A DNA stretch of 45,618 nt from Myxococcales bacterium (lineage in GTDB: Bacteria; Myxococcota; Bradymonadia; UBA7976; UBA1532), in NCBI GenBank assembly GCA_020633515.1, contig JACKDM010000040.1, positions 1-45,618 of the forward strand, read 5' to 3'. Every line of letters starts with the position of its first letter. Position 1 is the stretch's first letter. This document shows, one piece after another, positions 1 through 9,248 of this stretch. The position numbers were made by a program, and so were the translations under genes. Under the pieces are notes generated by a model, which was not told the DNA's origin, searched no databases, and saw only the letters and a list, made by a program, of their open reading frames with translations.

Positions 1-1747
1 CCTCGTCGTCGATGTCGCCGGTGAACTCGGCGGTCGCCTCGACGCCCATGTAGGGCAGCGCCTCGCGGGCGACGCGGGAGAAGACCGGCGCGGCGACGAC
101 GCCGCCGTATTCGGCCTCGGTGGGCTCGTCGACGGCGACGTAGATGACGAGGCGGGGGTCTTCGGCGGGCACGAAGCCGGAGAACGACGCCCAGACCTTG
201 CCCTTGCTGTAGCCGCGGAGCACGGGGTCGATCTTGTGCGCGGTGCCGGTCTTGCCGCCGACGGTGTAGCCGGGGACGCGGGCGCGGCGGCCGGTGCCGC
301 CGTCTTCGGTGACCATGACGAGGCCGCGCAGGGTGGCGCGGGCGGCCTCTTCGGAGACGACGCGGCGCAGCGGGCGGGGCGGGAAGGCCTCGATGATCTT
401 GCCGTTGGCGCCGGTGACCTCGCGCACGAGGCGGGGGCGCATGAGCACGCCGCCGTTGGCGAGCGCCGACATGGCGCGCGCGAGCTGGAGCGGGGTGGCG
501 TCGAGGCCGTAGCCGTAGCTCATCGTCGCGAGGTGGATGATGCCCCACTTGTTGGGCGGCGCGAGGGAGCCTTCGCGCTCGCCGCGCAGGCCGATGCCGG
601 TGCGCTGGCCGAGGCCGTAGGCGCGCAGGTAGCTGTGCCACGCCTCCTTGCCGAGCCGCTGGCCGACCTGCACCGCGCCGACGTTGCTCGACTTCTGGAT
701 GATCTCGAGGGTGGTGAGCTGCTTCTCGCCGTGCACGTCGGTGACGGTCTTGCGGCCGACCTTCATGCGGCCGTAGTAGCCGTTCCAGACCTGGTCGGGG
801 GTGGTCTTGCCGGCGTCGAGCGCGGCGGCGATGAGCAGCGGCTTGATCGTCGAGCCGGGCTCGAGCACGTCGGTGATCGCGCGCAGCCGCCAGTCGCCGG
901 GGTGGGCCTGCTTGAAGAGGTTGGGGTCGAACGCGGGCGTCTGCGCCATCGCGAGCAGGTCGCCGGTCTTGGGGTCGAGGACCACGACGACGCCGCCCTT
1001 GGCCTTCATCGCCTCGACCTGCTCGAGCAGCGCCGCCTCGGCGATCTGCTGGATGCGGGCGTCGATGGTGAGCGTGAGCGCGTAGCCCGAGAGCTCTGCG
1101 ACGGGGAGCGCGCCGTCGGGCATCACGCTGCGGCCGGCGGCGTCGCGCATGCCGTCGAGGGTGTAGACGCGGCCCTGCAGGTAGCGGTCGAAGTCGCGCT
1201 CGATGCCTTCGAGGCCCTCGCCGTCGATGCCGGCGAAGCCGATGAGGCCGCCGGCGAGCGCGCGGTTGGGGTAGAAGCGGCGGGGCTCGTCGCGGAGCTG
1301 CACGCCGGGGTGGGCGAGCGCCTCGACGGCGGCGGCGACCTCGGGCTGGACGTGGCGCTTGAGCCAGCGGAACGCGCCCTTGCCGGTGAGGCGGCGGCGC
1401 ACGGTCGCCTCGTCCATCTGGAGGATCGCGGCGAGCTTGGGCGCGAGCGCGGCGGCGTCGGGCACGGCGCTCGGGACGGCGAAGACCGAGGGCACCATCG
1501 CGGAGAGCGCGAGCTCGCGGCCGTTGCGGTCGTAGATGGCGCCGCGGCTGGCGCGCAGCTCGATGGTGGTGCGGTGCTGGCCCTCGGAGCGGGCGACGTA
1601 GTGCGCGTGCTTGCGGACCTGGAGGTCCCAGGCGCGGATCATCAGCACGACGAAGCCGATCGCGAGGATGGTCGAGGTGAGCAGCATCCGGCCCTTGCGG
1701 GGGCCGGGCTCGACGGGCTCGCGGCGGCGGAAGACGTTACCGGCCAT
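1..1747 (-). CDS. ftsI: Peptidoglycan transpeptidase FtsI (PBP3), C-terminus cut by window edge
   Basis: Septal class B penicillin-binding protein that cross-links peptidoglycan in the divisome at the inner membrane. About 582 codons are present and the 3' end runs off the window. A short basic N-terminus is followed by one membrane anchor (about residues 18-38), a PBP dimerisation domain with the early motif RGAIYDRNG, and a transpeptidase domain. All three catalytic motifs are visible: STIK with Ser299 and Lys302, SSN at 353-355 and KTGT beginning at Lys499. The ATG at 1747 lies 11 bases inside the end of ftsL, which implies translational coupling. Gene order mraZ-rsmH-ftsL-ftsI is that of the conserved dcw cluster. 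A C-terminal PASTA region cannot be judged because the end is missing. Confidence 0.96.
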   Translation of the reverse strand, partial: MAGNVFRRREPVEPGPRKGRMLLTSTILAIGFVVLMIRAWDLQVRKHAHYVARSEGQHRTTIELRASRGAIYDRNGRELALSAMVPSVFAVPSAVPDAAALAPKLAAILQMDEATVRRRLTGKGAFRWLKRHVQPEVAAAVEALAHPGVQLRDEPRRFYPNRALAGGLIGFAGIDGEGLEGIERDFDRYLQGRVYTLDGMRDAAGRSVMPDGALPVAELSGYALTLTIDARIQQIAEAALLEQVEAMKAKGGVVVVLDPKTGDLLAMAQTPAFDPNLFKQAHPGDWRLRAITDVLEPGSTIKPLLIAAALDAGKTTPDQVWNGYYGRMKVGRKTVTDVHGEKQLTTLEIIQKSSNVGAVQVGQRLGKEAWHSYLRAYGLGQRTGIGLRGEREGSLAPPNKWGIIHLATMSYGYGLDATPLQLARAMSALANGGVLMRPRLVREVTGANGKIIEAFPPRPLRRVVSEEAARATLRGLVMVTEDGGTGRRARVPGYTVGGKTGTAHKIDPVLRGYSKGKVWASFSGFVPAEDPRLVIYVAVDEPTEAEYGGVVAAPVFSRVAREALPYMGVEATAEFTGDIDDE

Positions 1748-2024
1748 CGCTCGCCTCTCCCGCGAGGTGCACGACGACGATCTCGTCGGGCGAGGGCGTG
1801 CGCAGCCCCTGCTCCCGGGCGAGCGGGGCGAGGCGCTTGGGGTCGAGCAGCGCGGCGCGGTCGATGCGGAGCTGGCGCAGCTCCTCTTCGAGCGCGCGCT
1901 GCACGCGGGTCGCGGCGGCCATCTCGTAGCCGAGCTGCACCGAGCGGTTGCGCTCGTTGACGAGGCGGACCGTGGCCGCGGTGAGGGCGGCGACCGAGAC
2001 GAGCGCGAGCACGAAGAACCTCAT
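1737..2024 (-). CDS. ftsL: Cell division protein FtsL
   Basis: Small bitopic divisome protein of 95 residues. One N-terminal membrane segment (about residues 3-20, FFVLALVSVAALTAATV) precedes a coiled-coil stretch rich in Glu, Arg and Leu (about 24-62), which is the FtsL/DivIC architecture. Sequence conservation in this family is very low, so the call rests on size, topology and position between rsmH and ftsI. The start ATG overlaps the rsmH stop as ATGA, and the 3' end overlaps the ftsI start by 11 bases. It is expected to act with FtsB and FtsQ to activate the septal synthase, which is family knowledge rather than something seen here. Confidence 0.85.
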   Translation of the reverse strand: MRFFVLALVSVAALTAATVRLVNERNRSVQLGYEMAAATRVQRALEEELRQLRIDRAALLDPKRLAPLAREQGLRTPSPDEIVVVHLAGEASDGR

Positions 2025-2965
2025 GCGGCCTCCAGCTTGCGCACGCCGCGCAGCTTCGCGCTGCGGGCGCGGGGGTTGGCCTCGATCTCGGCGGCGTCGG
2101 CGATGGCGGGCTTGCGCAGGAGCTCGGCGAACGCGGGCGGCGGGGCCGGCGGCGGGGGGAGCCCGCGGCGGGGGGCCGGGGGGCGGCTGCGGCCGGTGAG
2201 CTCGGCGAAGCGCTGCTTGACCCGGCGGTCTTCGAGCGAGTGGAAGGTGATGACGAGCGCGCGGCCGCCGGGCGCGAGGAGCGCGGGGATGGCGTCGAGG
2301 AGCGCGTCGAGCGCGCCGAGCTCGTCGTTGACCGCGATGCGGAGCGCCTGGAAGGTCTTGGTCGCCGGGTGGTGGCCGCGGGTCGCGGCGGCCTTCTTCG
2401 GGAGCGCGGCGACGACGGCGGCGGCGAGGGTCGCGGTGTCGTGCGGGCCGTCGCCGGCGGCCCAGGCGGCGAGGCCGCGCGCGATGGGGCCGGCGTAGCT
2501 CTCTTCGCCGTAGCGGCGGATGATGTCGGCGAGCTCGGGCACCGAGAGGCGGCGGATCAGCGCCTCGGCGGGCTCGCCGCGGCCCTTGTCCATGCGCATG
2601 TCGACCGGGCCGGCGGCGCGGAACGAGAAGCCGCGCTCGGGGCGGTCGAGCTGCCACGAGGAGACGCCGAGGTCGGCGAGGACGCCGTCGACCGGGCCGG
2701 CGTCGCCGACGAGCGCGGCGACGTCGCGGAAGTCGCCGTGCACCAGCGTGACCCGGTCGCCCGCGCTCGCGAGCGCCGCGCGCGCGTGAGCGAGCGCCTC
2801 GGTGTCGCGGTCGATGCCGATCACCCGCGCGCCGGCCTCGACGAGCGCGCGGGTGTGGCCCGCGAAGCCGAGGGTGCAGTCGACCCACAGCTCACCGGGG
2901 CGCACGTCGGCGGCGGCCAGGACGGCGCGGGTGAGGACGGGGGCGTGGGGCGCCGGCGGGTTGAT
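2021..2965 (-). CDS. rsmH: 16S rRNA (cytosine1402-N4)-methyltransferase RsmH, apparent ATC start
   Basis: SAM-dependent methyltransferase (formerly MraW) that N4-methylates C1402 of 16S rRNA. About 314 residues, normal for the family. It begins with the conserved HAPVL block, followed by the SAM-binding segment WVDCTLGFAGHT, then DLGVSSWQLD, GFSFR, DMRMD, KTFQALRIAVN and TFHSLEDR, all family hallmarks. No in-frame ATG, GTG or TTG lies close upstream of the HAPVL block. The nearest upstream GTG (3055) would add about 30 unconserved residues. The nearest downstream GTG would delete the HAPVL motif. An ATC codon at 2965-2963 sits 6 bases after AAGGAGA, a near-perfect ribosome binding site, so I place the start there. 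The stop overlaps the ftsL start (ATGA). Confidence 0.9.
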   Translation of the reverse strand: MNPPAPHAPVLTRAVLAAADVRPGELWVDCTLGFAGHTRALVEAGARVIGIDRDTEALAHARAALASAGDRVTLVHGDFRDVAALVGDAGPVDGVLADLGVSSWQLDRPERGFSFRAAGPVDMRMDKGRGEPAEALIRRLSVPELADIIRRYGEESYAGPIARGLAAWAAGDGPHDTATLAAAVVAALPKKAAATRGHHPATKTFQALRIAVNDELGALDALLDAIPALLAPGGRALVITFHSLEDRRVKQRFAELTGRSRPPAPRRGLPPPPAPPPAFAELLRKPAIADAAEIEANPRARSAKLRGVRKLEAA

Positions 2966-3090
2966 GGCGCGTCTCCTTCGACAAGCGATCTGCGGGCAGA
3001 CCGCGACTCCGCTCCACGGGCGGCGGTCGGAGGCGACCGTCGCCGGGTGAAGCACGGGCCCCGCCCCGACCCGTCGGCCGGGGCGGGGCG

Positions 3091-3555
3091 TCACAAGTTG
3101 AACTCGCTCAGGTCGAGGTCGGCGTAGACCTCGGGGCCGTGGGTCAGGTCCCACATCGCCATGGACCAGATCTCGATGTTGGATCCCTGCCCCATCACGA
3201 AGCATTTCCCATCGAGCTCTGCATACTTGCGCAGCACCTGGGGGATCTGGATCCGGCCGAGCCGGTCGACCTTGACCCGGCGCGCGGTGCCGCCCACCAC
3301 GCGTCGGAGAGCCGCCGCCACCCGGGGGGGCGCCTCGTCGAGCCGCTGCTTGAAGGCGGCCCAGGCGTCGGGCCAGTACAGCAGCAGGCAGCGCTCCTTG
3401 AGGTGCCGGGTGACGATCAGCTCGCTGCCCTCTTCGAGGTCGAGCTCGGCGCGAAACTCGGACGGGATGCTGAGGCGACCCTTGTCGTCGACGGTGTGCT
3501 CGTGCTGGCCCTCGATCGGGCTCAGCTCGACGTCGCTGAGGTTGCCGCGGCTCAT
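3091..3555 (-). CDS. mraZ: Transcriptional regulator MraZ
   Basis: First gene of the dcw cluster, 154 residues. It contains two AbrB-like SpoVT half-domains with the typical DDKGRLSIPSEFR segment near residue 25 and VDRLGRIQIP near residue 98, the duplicated beta-barrel architecture of MraZ. MraZ forms a ring-shaped oligomer that binds TGG-containing repeats in its own promoter and represses the cluster. The ATG at 3555 was chosen because GGAGAGG precedes it by a few bases. An upstream in-frame ATG at 3603 would place the promoter and operator inside the coding sequence. A gap of about 125 bases separates the stop from rsmH, long for this operon. Confidence 0.96.
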   Translation of the reverse strand: MSRGNLSDVELSPIEGQHEHTVDDKGRLSIPSEFRAELDLEEGSELIVTRHLKERCLLLYWPDAWAAFKQRLDEAPPRVAAALRRVVGGTARRVKVDRLGRIQIPQVLRKYAELDGKCFVMGQGSNIEIWSMAMWDLTHGPEVYADLDLSEFNL

Positions 3556-3577
3556 CCGTCCTCTCCGTGGGAATTGG

Positions 3578-3602
3578 ATCCACTCGTTCCCACCGGGATC
3601 CA
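3578..3602 (-). promoter_or_regulatory. MraZ operator: three direct repeats at 10-bp spacing
   Basis: Read on the minus strand the site is TGGAT, five bases, TGGGA, five bases, TGGAT. The known MraZ operator is three or more TGGGN-type pentamers separated by 5 bp, so spacing and core both match. It overlaps the predicted transcription start of the promoter just upstream, which is the expected geometry for repression. Confidence 0.75.
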
Positions 3603-3629
3603 TCCTAGTCGGGGGGGGGCGGGAGTCAA
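3602..3629 (-). promoter_or_regulatory. Sigma70-like promoter of the mraZ/dcw cluster
   Basis: On the minus strand TTGACT (3629-3624) and TAGGAT (3607-3602) are separated by 16 bases dominated by a C tract. The -10 is followed immediately by the MraZ repeats. Transcription would start near 3595, giving a leader of about 40 bases to the mraZ ATG at 3555. This is the best consensus promoter in the window. Confidence 0.7.
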
Positions 3630-4092
3630 CGGGTGATTTCGGTGTTTTTTTTGACCGTTTTCGGAATCTGTGGGCGGCCTAGATATGGGGCACCTGACAC
3701 GGATGCGCCACCAGATATGGGGATCGAGGGCAGTTCCGGCCATGGATCGAGGCGGGGGGATCGAGTGGGATCCGGTGTGAAGAACGGTGCCGGATCGGTG
3801 ATTTGAACGTGCGTTCAGTGCGCCTCGATCGGCGGGCACCGTCGACGCTGATTTCGGATCCGGTGGATCGGGGGTGCTCGATCGGCGGCCGGATGGGCTC
3901 GGTCGGCGGGCGGCGGTGGGAAATGGTGGATCGGGGGTCGGATCCGGCGGATCCGGGGGCGCGGATCCGCTGGATCCGCTGGATCCGCTGGATCCGGGGC
4001 GCGGATCGGTCGGATCCAGGCGGAGCGGGCCATCGGATCCGCCGGATCCGCGGCGGTGGCCGCGTCGCCGGTCGCCGTGTTACACCCGAGGC
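3630..4092. other. Intergenic region with GGATCC/GGATCG-rich non-coding sequence
   Basis: There is no credible gene here. The short open frames encode low-complexity WIR or DP repeats that simply reflect the DNA repeats. A direct repeat AGATATGGGG occurs at 3681-3690 and 3713-3722. From about 3768 the hexamer GGATCC and the variant GGATCG become very frequent and culminate in a phased 9-bp array (see the repeat entry). The region separates the leftward dcw cluster from a rightward small gene. Confidence 0.7.
3940..4049. repeat. Phased 9-bp GGATCC repeat array
   Basis: GGATCC starts at 3940, 3949, 3963, 3972, 3981, 3990, 4012, 4035 and 4044. The four copies from 3963 to 3995 form an uninterrupted tandem of the 9-mer GGATCCGCT, and the outer pairs keep the same 9-bp step. 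GGATCC is palindromic, so the array reads similarly on both strands and could fold into hairpins. Further isolated copies lie at 3576, 3596, 3768 and 3856. Confidence 0.85.
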
Positions 4093-4389
4093 ATGAGCGA
4101 CGCCACCCGCCCCGAAGCCGCCCCGCCCGCCGACGAGCCGCCCGCCGACGCGCCTCCGCGTCCTCTGGAACCCCCGGCCGATCCGACGCTCGCCGCCGCG
4201 CTCGCGGCGTTCGAGAAGGGCGACTTCCACGCCGCCCGCGCGCTGCTGCCGGCCACGCCGTCGGAACACGCCGACGACGTGCGCCACCACGCGCGCTTGC
4301 AGGGGGCGCTGGCGTTCGAGCCGTGGCTGGCGGTGATGGCGGCGGCGGGCGCGCTGCTGTGGATCGCGGCGTTCACCTGGGCGCAGTGA
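4093..4389 (+). CDS. Small proline-rich single-pass membrane protein, unknown function
   Basis: 98 residues. The first 35 are rich in Pro, Ala and Glu and probably disordered. Residues about 36-65 resemble one helix-turn-helix of a TPR-like unit (LAAALAAFEKGDFHAARALL). The C-terminus holds one hydrophobic helix (PWLAVMAAAGALLWIAAFTW) and ends almost directly after it, as in a tail-anchored protein. No family was recognised. TTACAC lies about 8 bases upstream of the ATG and could be a -10 element, with GAGG as a ribosome binding site. Codon usage is the same GC-rich type as the neighbours. Confidence 0.6.
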   Translation: MSDATRPEAAPPADEPPADAPPRPLEPPADPTLAAALAAFEKGDFHAARALLPATPSEHADDVRHHARLQGALAFEPWLAVMAAAGALLWIAAFTWAQ

Positions 4390-4453
4390 GCGCGAGCTCC
4401 GGCGGCTGACGATATATACAGGGCGCGTCGGCGGCGCGGTGGCCGGGCGCGGC

Positions 4454-5692
4454 TCAGTGCCCGTGCCCGTGCCCGTGCCCGCCGCCCTCGGGCGGGCCGA
4501 CCATCTTGCGCACGCCGAGCAGCTTCGCGCCCACCCAGGTCATGCCCGCCGCCGCGAACGAGAGCAGCGCGCCGATCTTGGCCGCGTCCTGTACCGGCCC
4601 GGCCCGGAAGGCCACGCTCGAGACGAAGATCGCCACCGTGAAGCCGATCCCCGCCGCGCAGCCGAGCGCGAAGAGGTCGCGTTTGCTCATGCCCTTGGGC
4701 AGCTTGAACCCGAGGCGGTTGGCGAGGGTGCCCATCACGACGATGCCGAGCGGCTTGCCGATGAGCAGGCCGGCGAGCACCAGCCAGGTCGCCGCGCCCA
4801 CCGCGGTGAGCTGCACGCCCGCGTTGCACAGCCCGAAGAGGCCGAGGATCAGCTCGACCGGGTTCTTGAACCAGTGCTCGAACGCGCTGAGCGTGTCCTG
4901 CCGATCGAGGCGTGACCAGTCGAAGAGGCCGGTGTCGACGTGCGCGTGCGGCATCACCGGGATGATCGGCAGCAAGCCGAGCGCGGGGTGCAGGTTGGCC
5001 CAGTGGAAGCCGATCCACGAGATCGGGCCACAGATGAGCAGGTAGGGCCAGAAGCTGTAGATCCGCAGCCGGCGCAAGACGAGCCCGACGACGATCGCGG
5101 CGACCGGGAGCAGCATCCACTTCAGCACGATCGGGCCGGAGGGATAGAAGATCGCGATGATGATGAGGCCGAGCGCGTCATCGGCGATCGCGAGCAGGAG
5201 CAGGAACGGGATGGCGGGGTGGGCGGCGCCGAAGACGAGGCGGGCGACGAGGTAGCTGAAGGCGATGTCGGTCGCGGTCGGGATCGCCCAGCCGTTGCTC
5301 AGGTCGCTCCAGTGGCCGGTGATCACCGCGCCGCCGACGTAGACGAGCGCCGGGCCGGCCATGCCGCCGAGGGTCGCGATGAGCGGTGCGGCGGCCTGTT
5401 TGGGGTTGTTGAGCGGGCCGCCCGGCAGCGTCGCCTCCCAGACCTCCTTGCCGGCGATCGCGAAGAAGAGCGCCATGAGGATGTCGTTGACGAGGAAGTG
5501 GAGGGTCAGGTGCCGCTCGACGAGGTGGCCCTCGGCGTCGAAGACCGCGTGCCCGATCCAGTCGACGTGGGCGAGGGGCAGCTCGACGAAGTGCTGGTAG
5601 CTCGCGTTGTCGACGTTGGCCCAGATGAGCGCGGCGATCGCCCCGAAGATGAGGAACAGAGAGTTCTCGAGGAGGAATCGTATCGCGCGCAT
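4454..5692 (-). CDS. nhaA: Na+/H+ antiporter NhaA
   Basis: Inner-membrane electrogenic sodium/proton antiporter for Na+ and pH homeostasis. 412 residues with about 12 hydrophobic segments, the usual family length. Diagnostic motifs are WAIPTATDIAFSYL and the paired aspartates of AIADDALGL, which are the ion-binding residues of NhaA (Asp163/Asp164 in E. coli). The stretch AAGIGFTVAIFVSSVAF is also typical. The ATG at 5692 was chosen because GGGGAG precedes it; an in-frame ATG four codons upstream has a weaker site. The protein ends in a HGHGHGHGH tail, unusual for NhaA and possibly able to bind Ni2+ or Zn2+. It is monocistronic and divergent from the ABC-F gene. Confidence 0.96.
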   Translation of the reverse strand: MRAIRFLLENSLFLIFGAIAALIWANVDNASYQHFVELPLAHVDWIGHAVFDAEGHLVERHLTLHFLVNDILMALFFAIAGKEVWEATLPGGPLNNPKQAAAPLIATLGGMAGPALVYVGGAVITGHWSDLSNGWAIPTATDIAFSYLVARLVFGAAHPAIPFLLLLAIADDALGLIIIAIFYPSGPIVLKWMLLPVAAIVVGLVLRRLRIYSFWPYLLICGPISWIGFHWANLHPALGLLPIIPVMPHAHVDTGLFDWSRLDRQDTLSAFEHWFKNPVELILGLFGLCNAGVQLTAVGAATWLVLAGLLIGKPLGIVVMGTLANRLGFKLPKGMSKRDLFALGCAAGIGFTVAIFVSSVAFRAGPVQDAAKIGALLSFAAAGMTWVGAKLLGVRKMVGPPEGGGHGHGHGH

Positions 5693-5722
5693 GGAGCTCC
5701 CCATCGGTGACCATCCGCGACG

Positions 5723-5752
5723 AGCATAGACCCCTCCGACGGCGGCTTCCAA
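5723..5752 (-). promoter_or_regulatory. Predicted promoter of nhaA
   Basis: On the minus strand TTGGAA (5752-5747) and TATGCT (5728-5723) are separated by 18 bases. Transcription would start near 5716, about 24 bases before the chosen nhaA start. Confidence 0.5.
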
Positions 5753-5824
5753 GCTTCTGCACAACTTCAGTGAGTCTGTATCTCACGCCGGAGAGCGGCC
5801 TCGGAAGCCAGCAGGCAAGGGCGC

Positions 5825-5854
5825 TTGTCCCCTCGATCACCCCTCTGCTATGGT
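5825..5854 (+). promoter_or_regulatory. Predicted promoter of the ABC-F gene
   Basis: TTGTCC (5825-5830), an 18-base spacer and TATGGT (5849-5854) precede the ABC-F start at 5899. The predicted leader is about 38 bases and carries the GGAGG ribosome binding site. Confidence 0.45.
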
Positions 5855-5898
5855 GCGCCCCCTTCGCGCACCCCCCAGCCGTCTTGGAGGCCGACCCG

Positions 5899-7515
<1,617 letters not shown>

Positions 7516-7527
7516 GGCGGGATGGGC

Positions 7528-7544
7528 GGGGAGGCTGACTCCCC
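7528..7544. terminator. Hairpin between convergent genes, possible terminator
   Basis: GGGGAG, a 5-base loop GCTGA and CTCCCC form a 6-bp GC stem 12 bases after the ABC-F stop and before the convergent lipoprotein gene. There is no T tract, so intrinsic termination is uncertain. Confidence 0.35.
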
Positions 7545-7583
7545 TGCCCTGCCATCGCGCAGCGGCGGGGAGCCAGCCATGAC

Positions 7584-9086
7584 TCAGCCGTCGGTCTCGG
7601 GGCAGCCCTGGCGGCTCTGCGGGTAGAAGCGCTCGGGCTTGTTGATGACACACGTCTGCGCGTTGAGCCCGGCGCCCTGCGCGTTGGAGCAGCGCAAGAC
7701 GCCGCGCACCCGCCCGGCGCCGCAGGCGTCGCCCTCCTGGAAGTAGACGGTCGGCTGGTCGGGCCGGCTCGCGACGCAGCCGCGGGGGTCGCCGCCGGCC
7801 ATCTCGATGTTGCAGCCGACCGGATACGGCGCCTCGGCGGGGCAGCGGGTGGTGATGCAGTCGCCGTTGAGGTCGACGGCGACGTCGATCACGCAGTCGT
7901 CGACGAAGCCATCGCAGTTCTGGTCGATGCCATCGTTGCAGATCTCTTCGGCGGGCAGCACCGCGTCCATGCAGGCGCCCCAGCGGCCGTCGGGGCCGCA
8001 GACCTGGCTGCCGGCGCGGCAGGGGCCGACGCCGATGTGGGCGACGGGGGCGCCGTAGCAGGCGCGGCGCAGGTTGGGGTTGCAGGGCTCGGCCATGCCG
8101 GTCGGCGGGTCGCAGGTGACCTCGTCGATGGTGCCGTCGCAGTCGTTGTCGGCGCCGTCGGCGCAGATCTCGGGCACGCCGGCGCAGTCGCAGCCCTCGT
8201 CGACCCGGCCGTCGCAGTCTTCGTCGGCCATGCCATCGCAGGTCTCGCGGAGCTGGCACATCTGGCAGCCGTCGTCGATGAGCTGGTTGCAGTCGTTGTC
8301 GATGCCATCGCCGCAGGTCTCGGCGGCGTCGCACTCGGCGCAGCTCCCGTCGAGCTCGCAGGGCAGGCAGCCTTCGTCGAAGGCGAGGTCGCAGTCGTCG
8401 TCGAGCATGTTGTCGCAGACCTCCTCGCCGCCGCAGCCGCAGCCTTCGTCGGCGCGGCCGTCGCAGTCTTCGTCGGCGCGGTTGTCGCAGATCTCTTCGC
8501 CGCTGCACGCGGCGCAGCCTTCGTCGACGAAGCCGTCGCAGTCGCCGTCGATGCCATCGTCGCAGGTCTCGTCGGGGCCGCAGGCGCCGCAGCCTTCGTC
8601 GACGACGCCGTCGCAGTCTTCGTCGGCGCCGGTGTCGCAGAGTTCGAAGCCGGGTCCCTGCCAGCCCTCGCACTCGGCCCACAGCTCGCCTTGCGGGTCG
8701 CAGCCGCGGGTGCCATCGGCGCAGAGCCCGACGCCGCGGGTGTCGCGGGGGCCGCCGTAGCAGCTCGTGTCGCCGGCGATGTTGCAGGCGCAGCCGCCCT
8801 CGTCGACGGCGCCGTCGCAGTCGTCGTCGACGGCGTTGCAGGTCTCTTCGACGCAGTCGTCGCCGGGCACGACGCCGCCGCCCATGCCACCCATGCCACC
8901 GGCGCCGCCCATGCCGGCGTCGTCGCGGCCGCCGCCGCCCATGCCGCCGGCGCCGACGAAGGCGTCGTCACGGGGGCCGCCGTCGGTGGTCTCGGGGGCG
9001 GGGTCGCTGCACCCCCAGGCGAGGAGGCAGGCGATGAGCGCCACGCAGGGCGCAGAGGGTGAGAGGCGAGCGGGGCGGGTCTTCAC
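7584..9086 (-). CDS. Lipoprotein with nine MopE-type Asp/Cys repeats
   Basis: About 500 residues. A GTG start at 9086 follows GGAGAG by 5 bases. A signal sequence ends in AWGC with Cys26, so it is probably lipid-anchored and surface or periplasmic. A Gly/Met-rich linker follows. Residues about 80-350 hold nine copies of a C...D.DCDG..DEGC unit, matching the MopE repeat (named for the Methylococcus copper-regulated surface protein, which binds Ca2+ and copper). The C-terminal part carries further paired cysteines (CGPDGRWGAC, CITTRCPAEAPYPVGC) and no catalytic motif I recognise. Two repeats deviate: DCDLAFDEGC lacks the Gly and DCNQLIDDGC replaces DG. The role is probably metal binding or adhesion; the partner is unknown. 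Confidence 0.85.
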   Translation of the reverse strand: MKTRPARLSPSAPCVALIACLLAWGCSDPAPETTDGGPRDDAFVGAGGMGGGGRDDAGMGGAGGMGGMGGGVVPGDDCVEETCNAVDDDCDGAVDEGGCACNIAGDTSCYGGPRDTRGVGLCADGTRGCDPQGELWAECEGWQGPGFELCDTGADEDCDGVVDEGCGACGPDETCDDGIDGDCDGFVDEGCAACSGEEICDNRADEDCDGRADEGCGCGGEEVCDNMLDDDCDLAFDEGCLPCELDGSCAECDAAETCGDGIDNDCNQLIDDGCQMCQLRETCDGMADEDCDGRVDEGCDCAGVPEICADGADNDCDGTIDEVTCDPPTGMAEPCNPNLRRACYGAPVAHIGVGPCRAGSQVCGPDGRWGACMDAVLPAEEICNDGIDQNCDGFVDDCVIDVAVDLNGDCITTRCPAEAPYPVGCNIEMAGGDPRGCVASRPDQPTVYFQEGDACGAGRVRGVLRCSNAQGAGLNAQTCVINKPERFYPQSRQGCPETDG

Positions 9087-9248
9087 GGTGGCTCTCCTCG
9101 CCGGTGGCGGCGGTGACGCGGTCAGGGGCGGCGCGGTCTCTGCGGGGCGGATTGCAAGAAGCATGGCCGCCCGCGTCTCCGATGCGCCGCCGCGGTCACC
9201 TGCCGCGGCGTGAGATCACCTGGGGTCGACTGGCTCCACCGGGGTCGG

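Noticed and set aside
236..1960. Long plus-strand open frame of over 500 codons
   Set aside because: It is antisense to ftsI and ftsL, with composition dominated by Ala, Gly, Asp and Glu, as expected for the complement of GC-rich coding DNA. The minus strand shows all penicillin-binding motifs.
3803..4096. Open frames encoding WIR or DP repeats
   Set aside because: They are products of the 9-bp GGATCC repeats read in each frame, on both strands, without a ribosome binding site or conserved features.
4390..4453. AT-rich GATATATACA between convergent genes, possible promoter
   Set aside because: There is no -35, no downstream gene in either direction and only 64 bases of space. A short antisense RNA cannot be excluded but has no support.
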